64,000 nucleotides of DNA from Hyaloscypha bicolor E (GCF_002865645.1 NW_020194558.1:1330014-1394013), one strand, 5' to 3'; shown: positions 14,001-26,288, numbered from the stretch's first letter. Notes: generated by a model from the letters alone, not told the origin. Numbers and translations are program-made.

Positions 14001-16629
14001 TATAGAAGCCCTTAAGTATCTTATAAAGTACTATAAGTAATACCAGAAATATAGCTAATTACTCGAATAATTCAAGTTTAATCTAAGAAATAATATTAGC
14101 TTTAATTATTCTATTATTATTAATATTTTCTATATTTCTGGTAAGCTTATACTTTATATTATTAATAAAGGCACTTAATATTAAGCCGGCTAATAGTTCT
14201 AGAATATTAGTATAATATATATTTAGGACATATTTAAGTAATACTAGATTAATAACTATTTAGGCCTTCCTAATTAGATTATAGTAAATGCCAGAAAGTA
14301 GTTTACTAATAAGAAGTTTATTTAGCTTGCAAATATTATAGGAACTAAGGTTAAGATTATTCTTATAAAAGCTTATAACTTTATTAGAATTATAGAATAC
14401 TATTATAGCCTAATTTAATATATTTATTTTATTATTATAACTAAAATTAACGGAATTAATAAGAATACTATATTTCAAATAGCTTTTAAGGCTATTAATA
14501 ACTTTATAGAACCTAATAATATTATTCTAATTCTTTTGATTTATAATACTTTACCTTAAATAACTAAATATAATATCTTATTACTTATTATATTATAGTA
14601 ATTAGTAGTACTTAAGAAAGTAATAGTAAAAATTCAGAAACTTTAAGCTAGATATTAAATTATAAATGCTTTAAATACCCGAAATAATTCTAGTATTACT
14701 AATATTTATAAACTATTTCTAAATTCAAATATTCTTATTTAATATAAAAGAAATACTAGTTAATCTAGTAATTAGAATAGATTATATAAGCTAGTATTTA
14801 TTAATAGGAAGAATTATATACTAGCTCTATTATATAATAATACTATCTTTTATTTAATCTCTATAAAGCCCTTTTATATAGGAAATATTAAGGTTATTAC
14901 TAATAGCTTCAAATCTGAATCTATTTCTAAATCTAATAATAAGGCTAAAAATAATACAGGTATAATTCCTTCTGCTATTCTTACTATTTCATTAAAGTAT
15001 AATAGAGGATATTCTTATAAGACCCCGGATATTATAGTATTTCTATAAGATAATAAACTATATAAGAATTCCCGTTAAGTTAAAATTACTAGCTTTCTAG
15101 AAAAGAATATATTTGAGATTACTTCTAGATCTCAGGTATTAAAGAAAATATATATCTTTAACTCCCGGTTTATTAATAAGATTAAGAATAAAAATATAGA
15201 GAAAGAGCTTAAAAAGTCGAGACTAGTTATCTAAACTTATAATAATAATAAGAAATATATAGTATTAATATAATTACTTACTATCTAATATATTAGCTAG
15301 AGAATTATTCTTAGTATTACTACTATAATAATAAATACTATAGAATTATATTTATGTAATATCTCGCAAGCCTATATCTAATTAATAACCTTACTTAATT
15401 ATAATTTCTATATTAAATTATTCTATAAGTTTACTAAAGAGCTAAATCTAAAGAATAATTTTATTCTAAAGGTTATAAAACTATTATATAGTATACTAGA
15501 GGCTAGGAATTACTAGTTTAAGACTTATTATTCCTATTATATTAATAAGCTTTTTATAGAATAATTAATTTATAATTCTTGCCTCTTTTATAATAAGTAA
15601 TTCTTCGGAATTATTAGCCTTTAAACTAATAATACCTTATTTATTAGAACTAATAATTTTATAAAAGCAAAGTAACTAAAGCTTTATAAGGCTAAATTCT
15701 TGACTAAGAAGTATAAATTACTTACTTTTAATTATAATCTCAAGTTTAATAAAGGTATTATCTATATAAATACTACTAGAATTATTTTTATATAGAAATA
15801 CTAATATAAAAACCTCTAAACTATTTCTATAAAAAATATTACTACTATAAATAATAGGAGTATTATTTATTAAAATCTTTCTATTAAGAACTAATATATT
15901 ACCTAATATACTAGAGGAGTATATATTATATTAGTCTATTAATTAGAAGCTTTATATAATCTATTAATTATTACTTAAGCTATTAAATTCTCGGAAACTA
16001 ATATAAAGATACTTAATAAGTATATTTAATAGTAAATTGAGAATATTACTAGAGAACTAAGATTTATAAAGCTAGTAAAAGAGTTCTTATATTTAGTTAT
16101 TTTTATAGATATTTTATTTATAAATAATAGAGATCTCTTTTCCCAAATCGGATATATTCTAGTTCTAGTAAATAGAACTAGATATACTAATATTATTTAC
16201 TAGTTCTTTACTAAATATAAGAGAATTACTAGAAGTATTCTAGCTTTAGAACTTTATAATATAGCTTATGGCTTTAATATAGGCACTTTAGTTAAATCTA
16301 TAATTAATAAAGTACTAGAAATAGAACTATTACTAGTTATTTATATGAATTCAAAGTTATTATATAAATACCTTATTAAATTAGGTACTACTCGAGAGAA
16401 ATGCCTAATAATTAATATAATATACCTTTACTAGATATATAAATAATAAGAGATTACGGAAGTCAAATAAATTAAGAGAGAATTAAATCCTACTAACTCT
16501 ATAACGAAATCGAAGCTATTAAACGCCCTCAAGTGCCTTATTAATACGAATATTATATAGTTAGATATAGAGAAATAAGTCAAATATAAATAGAGCGGGA
16601 AATAGATATATAAATAAGAGGATATATAT

Positions 16630-16800
16630 AGAGATTCCCTTAGTATCTGGTATCTGGATATCCGGTATCTGGGTATCTAGTATCTAAATATCTAGTACTA
16701 GGCCGGATTAGGAAATTGAATATCTAGATATCTGGTATCTAGTATCTAGGTATCTGGTATCTGAGTATCTGGTACTAGGCCGGATTAGGGAATATAGACT
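16630..16800 (+). repeat. TATCTGG-type tandem tract near the copia-1 3' end
   Basis: Many imperfect 7-bp units (TATCTGG, TATCTAG) are interrupted by two copies of a TACTAGGCCGGATTAGG block; a third such block lies near 16893. The equivalent part of copia-2 (about 32490-32580) has only one block and no tandem tract, which accounts for much of the length difference between the two elements. Confidence 0.75.
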
Positions 16801-16980
16801 TATAAGAGGAGAGGTTATATATAAAAGGCTATAGCCTTTAGTATATAACTAAAACCTTAAAAATAATATGGATATATAAAGTATTTGGGGAATCTGGTAC
16901 TAGGCCGGATTAGGGAACTTGTATATAATTAGAGAAGAATACTATTTTCTGTTTTTCGCGTTTTTTTAGAGAGTTTCTAG

Positions 16981-17289
16981 TATTAGTATAACTATTCCTT
17001 TGGGAGTCACGTATATAGTCACGGAATATGAGATACGGGATATAGGTAATGGGATATAGGTAATAAGATATAGGTAATGAGATATAAAATACGGGATATA
17101 GTTATGTAATCTCGCATCTTATTAGTAACTCGACTAGTAGACTAGACCCCTTTAGGCTTAGCAGATTTAGGGATTACATATTAATACTATAATACTGCAA
17201 TTCCTATTTCTAAAGAATAACTTTACTAACCTATATAAATAGCATTTCACGACTATATAATAGTACTATATATTCCTAGTAAACTAATA
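16981..17289 (+). repeat. copia-1 3' LTR
   Basis: 309 bp, ends TATTAG...CTAATA, followed by the duplication TTTAG. It has extra copies of a GGGATATAGGTAAT-like unit compared with the 5' LTR and retains noticeably more CpA and TpG, for example near the AGTCACGTATATAGTCACGG stretch. Confidence 0.9.
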
Positions 17290-17294
17290 TTTAG

Positions 17295-20200
17295 GGAATT
17301 CGAATATTTCAGGAAATATAGTTTTATTTCTTTTGGTTTTTCTCTTTCTTTTCTTTTTAGAGAATTCTATTTAGTTAATTTATTTACTAGTTTTCTTTAT
17401 ATAAAGGCCTTGTTTATAATATATATATATAATTAAGTTTTTATTATTATTTAATTTAATTAAAAAAAATTATTTTATAATTTTATATAATTATTATAAG
17501 CTTTTTTTATAATTTTATAATATATTTATTAGCTAATATATAAATTTTAAATATATTTATTTAATATTATATTTAATTAATTCTTTATTTAATTCTTTAT
17601 TTAATTCTTTATTTAATTCTTTATTTAATTCTTTATTTAATTCTTTATTTAATTCTTTATTTAATTCTATATATATTTAATAAAATTTAAATTTAATAAA
17701 TATTAATATTTAGAACTAAAAGAAAAGCTAAAATATAAAAGATTATAAAAATCTTAATATTTTAAATTTCTTTTTATATTATATATATATATTAATTAAA
17801 ATATTAAAATTTGAATTATAATAAATATTTTAAAAAGAAATAAATTTAGCTTTATTTTATTATTAAGAAAATCTTAAATTTATATTATATAAATTTAATT
17901 AAACGTTTTCTTTTAAAATATTTAAATTTCTATATATTTGAAAAAATAAATAATTACTTTTATTTTATTTATAAAATAAATTTATTATATATATAATTAT
18001 ATACTTTTATTTTTTATTAAATTTAATATTTTTTAATATATTTTTAAATATATTTTAAAAATTTTATTATAATATATAATTTTAATATTATAGTTTGCTT
18101 TTCCGGATTTAGTAATTTCTATATTAGATAATATATATATATAAGCTAGCTATTACTTTTAATATTTATAAAAGTTTATATTTTCTATTATTTAATTATT
18201 TTTCTCTTTAATTTATTTCTAATATTTCTTATTTAATTATTTAGCCTCGCTATATATTATTAATTCCTCTTTATTAAAACCTAATTAAAATGCCTTATTA
18301 TAGCTAAAAAGCCTTAATAATATAGCCGGTTTAAAGCCAGAATTTTTAATTCTTTTTAATTTACTATTCTGGATTTAATACTTATAATTATTATAATAAT
18401 TATTATTTTTCTTAATAATATTATATTATCTAAAATATAAATATAAGCTTAGCTTACTATTTTCTTCTTATTATTATATTATTATATTTCTTGTAATAAT
18501 ATCTCTTTTAGTAATTATAATAATAGAAACTTGTTTTTAATATTTTCTTATATAATATAGCCTGGCTAATAAAAGAAATATCTTATAATAATATAGCTAG
18601 TTATTAACTAGCTATATTATAGTATTATATATAAGAAAAAGAAATCTTAATAAGCTTCTTTAATTAATAATAATAATAATAATATATATTTTATTTTTTA
18701 ATTTAGGCTAATTTAGAATAAATAGAACTAATTATTATTAATTATAGCTATAGCAAATAATAATATATATTATATACTTTATTTTAGACTAATTTATAAT
18801 AGAAAGAAACTTAGTAAACTCTTTTAAGCTAATAGAAATAATAATATATATTATATGCTTTAATTTAGGCTAATCTATAATAAGAAATATTAATTTCTTT
18901 TAGTTATAATTATAGTAAATAATAATCTATATAATAATAATAGTATTAAATCTTCTATTAAATATTCTATAAATTAAATACGAAAATACTAGTATTAGAA
19001 AAATAGGTTATAAACTAATAGACTAATATAAATAGTTATATAAAAATAGGTTATATAATTTTAAAAGAAGCTTAATCTATAATTATTATATATTAGAAAA
19101 ATAAATTTAATAAATAAAGGCTATTTCGAGGATTTTTTAGCTTAGTATATTATTATAATAAGATTATAAATACTTCTAGAATAAATATAATAGAACTTAT
19201 ATTATAGGTTTTAATTATATAAAAAAAATTATTTAAACTTAATTATATAAAAATAGCTACTAGTTCTATAAAATAAATATAATAAATTAGATTTCGAATA
19301 GAATTAGACTAATTATAGGCTAATTTCTCGATTTTTAATAAAGCCAAGAAATATTAGAGATTTATATAATAAATAAGTTCTAATAAAAGCTTAGAAAAGC
19401 TAAAATTTTATATATAAAATCAGATCCGGTTAATTTCAGAATAATATATAATAGTTATAAATAATAGAGCTAGTATAGAAATAAAACCAGACTAATTCTA
19501 ATAAGTAAGTAATTATAAATAATTATCTAAGCCTTTTAATTTCCTTTATTAAATATTTTATATATATTTAGACTAGAATTCTCTTTATTTACTTTATTTT
19601 ATAATAGCTGCTTTTAAAAATATATAATTTAATTAATTTATATTTCTTTTATTAAGCCAGCTATTTTATAATAATAATATTCTTTAGTTTTTTAAATCTT
19701 GCTTTTCTATTCTTTTACTTAATACTAGTAATAACTAGAAAATATATAAACCTATAGTTATTTCTTTTTATTTAAATTAAAATAAAATAAATAGAAATAT
19801 AATAGTAAAAGCTAAAAGTATATAAAAGAGCTATATTAAAAATAAAATTATTCTAATTTATTTAATCTAGATTATAAAAGTACTTTTACTAATAATAATA
19901 ATAAATTAGATAATAATTATCTATTTCTTAAGGAGCTTTTTTAGACTATTCTATATCTAAAGGTTTTAACTAAGGCTTTAAAAATTAGACTCATTTTTTA
20001 GTATCTAGAATAGCTAGCTTTTTAGAGAACTAGATTATAAGTTAATTAAATATAATTCGAGTCGGATAAATATTAAAATAGAAATTAAAATAAATATATT
20101 ATTTGCTTTTTATATTTAGAAGTATTTTACTAATTATATATAAATTAACTAGTAATTCTTAATATTAATAATAATCTAGATAAGGCAAATATTAAGAATA

Positions 20201-21400
20201 AGACTAAAAGTACTTCTAGTAATATTAATACTAGATATTTTAAATAAAATACAAATTTATATAATATTTTTATAATTTTAGAACTTGCTTTTATATTAAC
20301 TATATTTATAAATATATTCAGACTATAATTAATTCCGGAACTTGAGCCTTATAAATAATATAATATGTTTTCTATTTCTATATAAGCCTAATTCTCCGAG
20401 CTATAATAAGATCGGGCTAATTAGTAAGATATTAATAATATTATTCGAAATATATTAATAGAATTTATATTTTACTTCTTTCCTAAGCCTTTTAATAATA
20501 GTAATAATAAATAAACTAATAAGGAAAAGACTAAACTAGAGAAAGAACTAGAATTAGCTTTAGAAAAGTAATAAATAAAGTTCTTATTATCTGATATATC
20601 TATTTTCTCAAGTTCCTATTTAGTTAAGGTACTATAAAACGAAATCCAGAATTAATAATATAATAAAAGTATTAATAATATACTAGAAAAGCTATAAGAT
20701 ACTTCTCGATATAATATTCTAGCTTAGGACTTTAAATAAGAGTAGCTAGAGATTCGAGTAAGAATAAAAAAAGAAGTTATAGTAATATAATAATAAAAAG
20801 AGCTTAGATAGCTAGCTATAGGTTATTAGTAGAACCTAATCGAGATTAATATTACGAATAACTCTAAAAATAAAGAAGCTATCGAGAATCTACTAGCTAT
20901 ATAACTCAAGATTCCTAAGATTAATAAATACTATTTTTAATTATATAATATATAAGCCCGGCAGCTTTTTAGATACTAGATAAAAGTAATCTAATATTGA
21001 GTTATATAGAGCAAATATCTAAATAGGTCGGGTTTTTAATTTAATAAAAATAATATATAAATATTAATATTATAGCTATTATACGAACTATTCTTTTAAA
21101 GCTTGACTTTATAAATAGAAATATATATTTTCGGAGTTTGAGAGATATATTCTAGCTAGTATAAAGGCAGAAAAGTTTTCAAGTACCTGGTTAATATACT
21201 CGATTTTAATAATAGTACCTGGATTACTAAAGATTAGTTAAGAATCTTGCTTAGTCCTATATAGGTTACTAAGTTTAAAGGTAACTAAATACCCCGTTTT
21301 AGAAATCTTAAGAAATAGATTACTAATAAAATATATCTCAAATAGCGTTTTCTCTCTATTTCTTAAGTAAAGCATAGTATAAGGTCCTTTTTAGACATTT
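17295..21400. other. RIP-degraded A+T-rich DNA, mostly unidentified
   Basis: About 4 kb with no open frame of useful length. A plus-strand charged, coiled-coil-like remnant at about 20480-21330 suggests a former protein-coding repeat, but no family could be named. RIP intensity falls toward 21.4 kb. Confidence 0.5.
17581..17664. repeat. 12-bp minisatellite, seven perfect units
   Basis: Seven exact tandem copies of TTCTTTATTTAA, with a partial unit at each end. It lies in A+T-rich non-coding DNA downstream of copia-1. Confidence 0.95.
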
Positions 21401-21699
21401 AGTAACTCTGATTAGAAACAAGTACTACTATATATTACGAGCCTCTTAAGGCTCTTTTACTCTAGCTAATCCAGTACTAGAGGCCGAGCCTATAATACGG
21501 AAGTGAGGGCACCAAGATATATATACAGAGATTAGTAGTAATACCTACTATTCTACAAATACTAATAATAATCACAATGCCTATAATACAAGTAATAAGG
21601 ACTTATAACCTGCAAAGCAATAAAAGCCATACTCAGTGCCTGCCACGACTCCAACTACCTCCCGAGGGCATACCCCAGAGCTCTATATCGGAAAGCCTG

Positions 21700-22150
21700 G
21701 CCCCCTTATAATATTATTGACCGCTATACCTGAGATTAATAATATATAGCCGCAGGCTAATGACTTATCGACCTTTATTAACAAGAGCTAGTACTAAATC
21801 TCGCCTTCTTCCCAGAGCCTGTTTATAGTATTAAAGGCGCCACTAGTTATTAAGTATTAGTAGCCCTTTAAAGGTCTCCTCAAACGTACCAGGATTAGAG
21901 ACGATATAATATATAATCTTGAGTTCAAATTACTATTAACCTCAGAATACTCTTACTTAATAATTAACCCTGTAATATTAGGCATTAATTATAATACTAG
22001 TATATATTCTAAGATATATCAAGTACCGTTAAAGCCAAAGAGGAGCAAGGTTTCATAGGTAGAAGACGATCTTACAAGGCCAGGCCCGTTCGAGCACGAG
22101 GAAGCACCGCCGATGGTCAGACCTAGACGAGCAGCGTATTATTGTATCGT
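21700..22150 (+). pseudogene. RIP-damaged paralogue of the SANT gene at 26289
   Basis: The segment aligns collinearly with 26330-26760. Shared islands include ACACCTGAGATTG (here ATACCTGAGATTA), TATAATCTTGAGTTCAAA, and AAGATATATCAAGCACCGTT (here AAGATATATCAAGTACCGTT). The differences are mostly transitions and create stops. At about 22095-22150 a KHRRWSDLDEQR-like reading corresponds to the KHVKWTTEEDAT start of the SANT domain. It is a duplicate of the intact gene 4.6 kb away that has been through RIP. It probably makes no protein. The exact left limit is unclear; weak coding-like sequence may start near 21577. Confidence 0.8.
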
Positions 22151-22234
22151 ACAATTTTCCCCCTTTGTAAGCAAAAAGAAAAGAAAAAACCCGTTAACAA
22201 AACGCTGCACAATCCTGACTCTCAGTCCTCGCAT

Positions 22235-22795
22235 TCACCTGTGACTCCTTTCCCAATCGGCTGATAGCCTTGTTGAATGCACAGCCTCAATTGGACCACC
22301 CAGATCCCAGATGGTAGCAACATCATACACAGTACATACGCTTGGAGCGTACTCCTCCTTCTGTTCCTCCATTGTCCTCACCAGCGACTCGACCAAGTCG
22401 GTGAGCACTTTTATCTGCGCATTCGCACTAGCATTCGCCTTCTCGTGTGCCAGCTGATTCGGGGTCGATGTCACTGATGCGGGACGTTCTTCTGCCTTCG
22501 CGGTGAGGGCCTTAACCTTCGCCGCAACGATGCGCTCCTTGGGGCGCGAGCTGATCTCCGTTCGTTTTGATTGCGGTGCCGCGGGGGCCTCAATTACTTC
22601 AATCGTATCCTCTCTATCACTTGACACCGCTCTAGACCTCCTTTTGTTCCATTCCAATGCCTTCTGCGTCTGGACGCGTTCTCGGGGAAAGACTAAAACG
22701 CCCCCTTTCCAGGCGGAGACGCCCATGTTCCAGAGTCTTGTTCGCATTGTGGGGGGAAAACGAAAACGACACTCCCCCAACCCTCCCCCCCACAC
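22235..22795 (-). CDS. Hypothetical 186-residue open frame, possibly a mobile-element remnant
   Basis: An open frame without recognised domain. Its middle is rich in Lys, Glu and Ala, and residues about 110-150 (AHEKANASANAQIKVL, then LVESLVRTMEEQK) would form a coiled coil, like the N-terminal segments of ORF1 proteins of fungal LINE-type elements. The first 30 codons overlap the left arm of an inverted repeat (22683-22828) whose other arm is at 23315-23396. That, and the low-complexity G-run at the start, suggest that the frame is part of a mobile element or is fortuitous. No promoter or intron evidence was found. Confidence 0.3.
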   Translation of the reverse strand: MWGGGLGECRFRFPPTMRTRLWNMGVSAWKGGVLVFPRERVQTQKALEWNKRRSRAVSSDREDTIEVIEAPAAPQSKRTEISSRPKERIVAAKVKALTAKAEERPASVTSTPNQLAHEKANASANAQIKVLTDLVESLVRTMEEQKEEYAPSVCTVYDVATIWDLGGPIEAVHSTRLSADWERSHR

Positions 22796-23396
22796 CCCCC
22801 CCCATTCCCCGGTGTCGATTGGGGCAGGGGTATTTAATTGGCTATCTGGGCTCTTTAAAAATCTGAATTAGATTTTTCAATATAAGTCTAAGCTAGTATA
22901 TTATAACCCCTGTATTGTAATCACGTGCTCTCTAATTTATAATAAAAAGATTCCTTAAAATACTATTTCAATTTTAGGGAGTCTATATACTAATTTATTA
23001 AGTTTTAGTTTTTGAGCCCTATAAGGCCTTATAAATTATGGGCTTATAGGGCTCTTAAATCTGGTTTTAGGGACTTTTTCGCTAAATTTCTAGGCTTACT
23101 TAAGCTCATATATAGGCTATAAAATATAAAACTTTTAACTTCTTTAATTTAAAGAGCTATTACTAATCCAAATTTTAGAAAAAGTTTATATTTAAATAGC
23201 GCTTAATTAGCGCTATAAGAAAACGAAACAAGTATTAAATTATATTAATTTATTATAAAATTAAATTAAAATGAAGAAAAAGCCAGAGTTTTGGTGTTCC
23301 TGTCCGAGCGCCTAGCCTGCTCCCAATCGACACCCCTAATCCTGGTAATCGACACCCCTAATCGACACCGGGGGGGGGCGTTTTAGTCTTTCCCCG
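22683..23396. mobile_element. Small inverted-repeat (foldback/MITE-like) element
   Basis: A 23-bp perfect inverted match pairs 22683-22705 with 23374-23396. A second inverted pair links 22807-22824 (CCCCGGTGTCGATTGGGG) with 23360-23373 and 23321-23334. The interior is more A+T-rich, has no open frame, and contains a 12-bp perfect hairpin (GAGCCCTATAAG at 23014-23025 with CTTATAGGGCTC at 23043-23054) plus a short palindrome around AGCGCTTAATTAGCGCT. The right end carries three copies of an ATCGACACC terminus. The termini and palindromes fit a non-autonomous element; no clear target duplication was seen. Confidence 0.5.
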
Positions 23397-23467
23397 TTCT
23401 CGGCTCGACTGACGTGTCAAGCTTGCGCCCTCCATTGTCCTTCCTCCTATCCACTACCGACTCGAAT

Positions 23468-23527
23468 GCTGGCTGACTTGGATTGCTGGCTGACTTGGAT
23501 TGCTAGCTGACTTGATTGCTGGCTCAC
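23468..23527. repeat. Short 16-17-bp tandem repeat
   Basis: Three and a half units of GCTGGCTGACTTGGATT with small changes in the later copies. It lies in the non-coding interval upstream of the HET gene. Confidence 0.85.
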
Positions 23528-23529
23528 TG

Positions 23530-24107
23530 CGCCAGACCACAGTAGCGCTCTGATTGGTTCTAACAATACTGCACGTGAAAAAATTGTGGCAACTCAGCTT
23601 GACGCCCAACGACTTCGCCCAATTTGTCGTACAGAGCCAAATAAACCTTGGATCAAGGTTTGCTCTGGTCTCTATATCATCGCCTTGAACATTGTGATTT
23701 GAATGCGACATACCGAACTTGGCTATCCATCCTTACACACCGAGTTTGTCACCTAAGGCACGCCGACAGACATCGTCCATGTTATCAAAATAATCAAGAG
23801 TGAATAATTCCAAATACACGGTGACAAATGGGCCATCCAGCTGTTGATCTTTATGCTAACGAGTGGCCCTTTCCAACCAGAACCTCCACGTTGACCGACA
23901 CATTTACCGGCTTCTCCCCACCATATCCCTCCCGTCCAACTCCCTCACTAGCACATAGACTCTGCAGTCAACGCAGCTACACCCGCGGCCGTAACGAAAA
24001 CCATCACGGCGCCACGTACGAAGAAGGAGCATCAAACCCCTGGAACTCAACAACTGCTCTGTCGTGTGTGGACTCTTCATTCCTCCCCGCCCGCCTTCCT
24101 GTCCAGG
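23530..24107. other. Upstream region of the HET gene
   Basis: Balanced-composition DNA with no convincing gene. It contains the putative promoter and 5' leader of the HET gene. Open frames here on both strands have no protein-like features. Confidence 0.5.
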
Positions 24108-26147
24108 ATGGTATACCTCCTAAATGCAGAAAGCAAACGCATCTCAAAATTCTCCGACGAGACGGTCCCACATTATGCCACACTGTCTCATACGTGGGCC
24201 TCAGACGACTCAGACGAGATATCCTTTGAAGAGATTCAACAGTTTTCCCAGAATCCCAACCACTTCTCTTCTCTGTTTGACGGCAGAAGTGGATTCAAAA
24301 AGATCCAGGGATGCTGCGAGCAAGCTTTGCGAGACAATTTGAAATGGGTATGGGTCGATACATGTTGTATTGACAAAAGGAGCAGTGTTGAGTTGTCCGA
24401 AGCCATCAACTCCATGTTTCGCTGGTACAGAGAGTCACAGGTGTGCTATGCATATCTAGTGGATGTGCAAGCTGAAGAAAGACCGGAGGATCCTGATTCC
24501 TCATTCCGGAAGAGTAGATGGTTCACGAGGGGCTGGACCTTACAAGAGTTACTTGCTCCCTCGAGCTTGAAATTCTTTGCCGAATCATGGGGCTTTATCG
24601 GAGAGCTGACGGATCTATGTGGTGTTATCGAGGATGTCACTGGCATTAAGCACGAAATCCTAACAGGGGACCCCATCTCCAGCGCCAGCATTGCCCAGAG
24701 AATGTCTTGGGCGGCAAGAAGGACCACCAAAAGGAAGGAAGATATTGCCTATTGTCTTCTAGGGATCTTCGGTGTCAATATGCCCCTTGTCTACGGTGAA
24801 GGCGAAAAAGCGTTCCAACGACTCCAAGAAGAAGTCATCAAGCAGAGTGATGACCAATCCATTTTCGCGTGGGGCTTTGGTCTGCCATCAGGCCTGAACC
24901 GTACTGCAAACGAAATCAATCTTCTCGCGAAATCGCCAGCAGATTTTGCAGAATGCGGAGATATTATTCCATGCGACCCTTGGAAGTCGCAAAAAGAGTT
25001 TGAGTTGACCAATACGAGACTTTGGATTGAAGTCCCACTCATCACCAGCAAACGAGAAACTTTTGGTCTCCTCAAATGTCGTCTAACTCACGATTTCCTA
25101 AACCTTATCGCCATTCCGTTAGAGCCCGAAGTCAGTGGTGTGGAAAATGGCAATCTGAAGAGATCTCCAGATCGCCAGGCGGTCCTATTTCCAGAAATTC
25201 GCCAAGCAAGTGCCAAATTCCGCACTGTTCACATAAGAACGGGGAACAAATCCAATGATAGCCTTGGCTGGAATAGCCTCCAATTTCGTGTCCGGTTCAG
25301 ACAGGCAAGGGCAGGCACTTTCCGCTCTTATTCCGCTTTGATTCAAGCCCACGAAAACCTGTTTTGCTGCTCTCCGTACATCGATACATCCTTGGAATAT
25401 TTTTCCTACGGGTACAACACCGTTGTACATGAGCGGGACGAGTTGGACGAGTTATATGAATATGATAAGCCGCAAACGGCGTTCTTCCATTATTCGGAGT
25501 CTCGTGAGGAACGTGGCTTCATTGTCAGACTGGACTTTTTGCCGGAGACCGCCTGGAGACAGTTGTGGTTCATAAGAGTATGGCGTTTGTTGCGCCATTC
25601 TACCTGGACCCTAGATCGAACAGTCTGGTGTCGAGTCGCTAGCGCTCCTAGAACAGAAAAATCAAACTTGCACAACTTCGAATATCTTTGTCGACTTGCA
25701 TGGGCACCAAGCATTACGGTGGCGGGTTGCAAGGTCGCTGTCAACACTCAACGGAAAAAGGTGATGGGAACAGTCATGTTTGTCGTGACACTGGCAAGCA
25801 CACCAACAGAGCAACCAAATCTGTCAACATTACTGGGGGACATGTGCAAGACTCTCCGCGACTGGGGCTATACAAGATTAGTCCTACCACGTCTCTCATA
25901 TGGTGTGACACAGCTTATCAAGGGCCTTTCTGCATTTGTGGTTGGGTTCGTCGTTTTGGTTGTTAACAGTTTGCCCGGACGGATTCCTTTTTACCCTGTG
26001 ACGAATTCAATAGCTCTCGCTATTGGCGCGGCTTATCTTGCAAAAGCTCAAGCTTACCTCACACCTAATGGCACGATTCGTCAAGAATTTTACCTCTTTA
26101 CTACGTATGCTTTGGTTTTCATGGTTTCTTTTCTATCTAGACGCTAG
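24108..26147 (+). CDS. HET-domain protein (vegetative incompatibility type) with C-terminal membrane segments
   Basis: 679 residues in a single exon. I chose the ATG at 24108, not the upstream in-frame one at 24066, because it places the characteristic LLN start of the family at residues 4-6. The HET domain covers about residues 20-245: YATLSHTW (23-30), WVDTCCIDK (about 82-90), SRWFTRGWTLQELLAP (about 135-150), and the AYCLLGIFGVNMPLVYGEGE block (about 214-233). HET domains mediate heterokaryon-incompatibility cell death in fungi; this specific role is inferred. The middle region is unassigned. The last 80 residues hold two or three hydrophobic segments (AFVVGFVVLVVNSL, then a second and third near the end), suggesting membrane anchoring. 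The gene is intact although it sits between RIP-ruined blocks. Another HET gene 1.9 kb downstream is broken. Confidence 0.92.
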   Translation: MVYLLNAESKRISKFSDETVPHYATLSHTWASDDSDEISFEEIQQFSQNPNHFSSLFDGRSGFKKIQGCCEQALRDNLKWVWVDTCCIDKRSSVELSEAINSMFRWYRESQVCYAYLVDVQAEERPEDPDSSFRKSRWFTRGWTLQELLAPSSLKFFAESWGFIGELTDLCGVIEDVTGIKHEILTGDPISSASIAQRMSWAARRTTKRKEDIAYCLLGIFGVNMPLVYGEGEKAFQRLQEEVIKQSDDQSIFAWGFGLPSGLNRTANEINLLAKSPADFAECGDIIPCDPWKSQKEFELTNTRLWIEVPLITSKRETFGLLKCRLTHDFLNLIAIPLEPEVSGVENGNLKRSPDRQAVLFPEIRQASAKFRTVHIRTGNKSNDSLGWNSLQFRVRFRQARAGTFRSYSALIQAHENLFCCSPYIDTSLEYFSYGYNTVVHERDELDELYEYDKPQTAFFHYSESREERGFIVRLDFLPETAWRQLWFIRVWRLLRHSTWTLDRTVWCRVASAPRTEKSNLHNFEYLCRLAWAPSITVAGCKVAVNTQRKKVMGTVMFVVTLASTPTEQPNLSTLLGDMCKTLRDWGYTRLVLPRLSYGVTQLIKGLSAFVVGFVVLVVNSLPGRIPFYPVTNSIALAIGAAYLAKAQAYLTPNGTIRQEFYLFTTYALVFMVSFLSRR

Positions 26148-26288
26148 CTCCATACTGAGATGTCGGGTCAGTCTGGTATTGAAGATAGAAGGAATTTAGA
26201 ATACAAGGAATTTAAAATTGAAGCATTTACAACATATGCTCACACAAAAGGCCAAGCGATAGTGCTAACTGTTTAGCTCTGAGACGGG

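Larger units (their letters stand above)
10820..17289 (+). mobile_element. Near-complete Ty1/copia retrotransposon (copia-1), RIP-degraded
   Basis: Both LTRs begin TATTAG and end CTAATA, and the element is flanked by a perfect 5-bp duplication, TTTAG, at 10815-10819 and 17290-17294. Internal order is that of Ty1/copia. A gag zinc-knuckle remnant lies at about 13000-13060. A retropepsin with a decayed DTGASKY motif is at about 13500-13600. Integrase at about 14240-14700 shows LGLP, then the YNTLP block. Reverse transcriptase is at about 15300-15800. RNase H at about 16250-16560 shows the SKLLYKYLIKLGTTREK region (family form SKSLYxxLVKLGTTREK). Stops in all frames mean no product. Original ends were probably TG...CA, turned to TA...TA by RIP. 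A TATCTGG-rich tandem tract sits between RNase H and the 3' LTR. Confidence 0.92.

Noticed and set aside
23454..23711. 85-codon minus-strand open frame
   Set aside because: Its end is the translated 17-bp tandem repeat; nothing else supports it.
23828..24229. 133-codon open frame upstream of and overlapping the HET gene start
   Set aside because: It overlaps the HET domain in another frame and has no protein-like motif.
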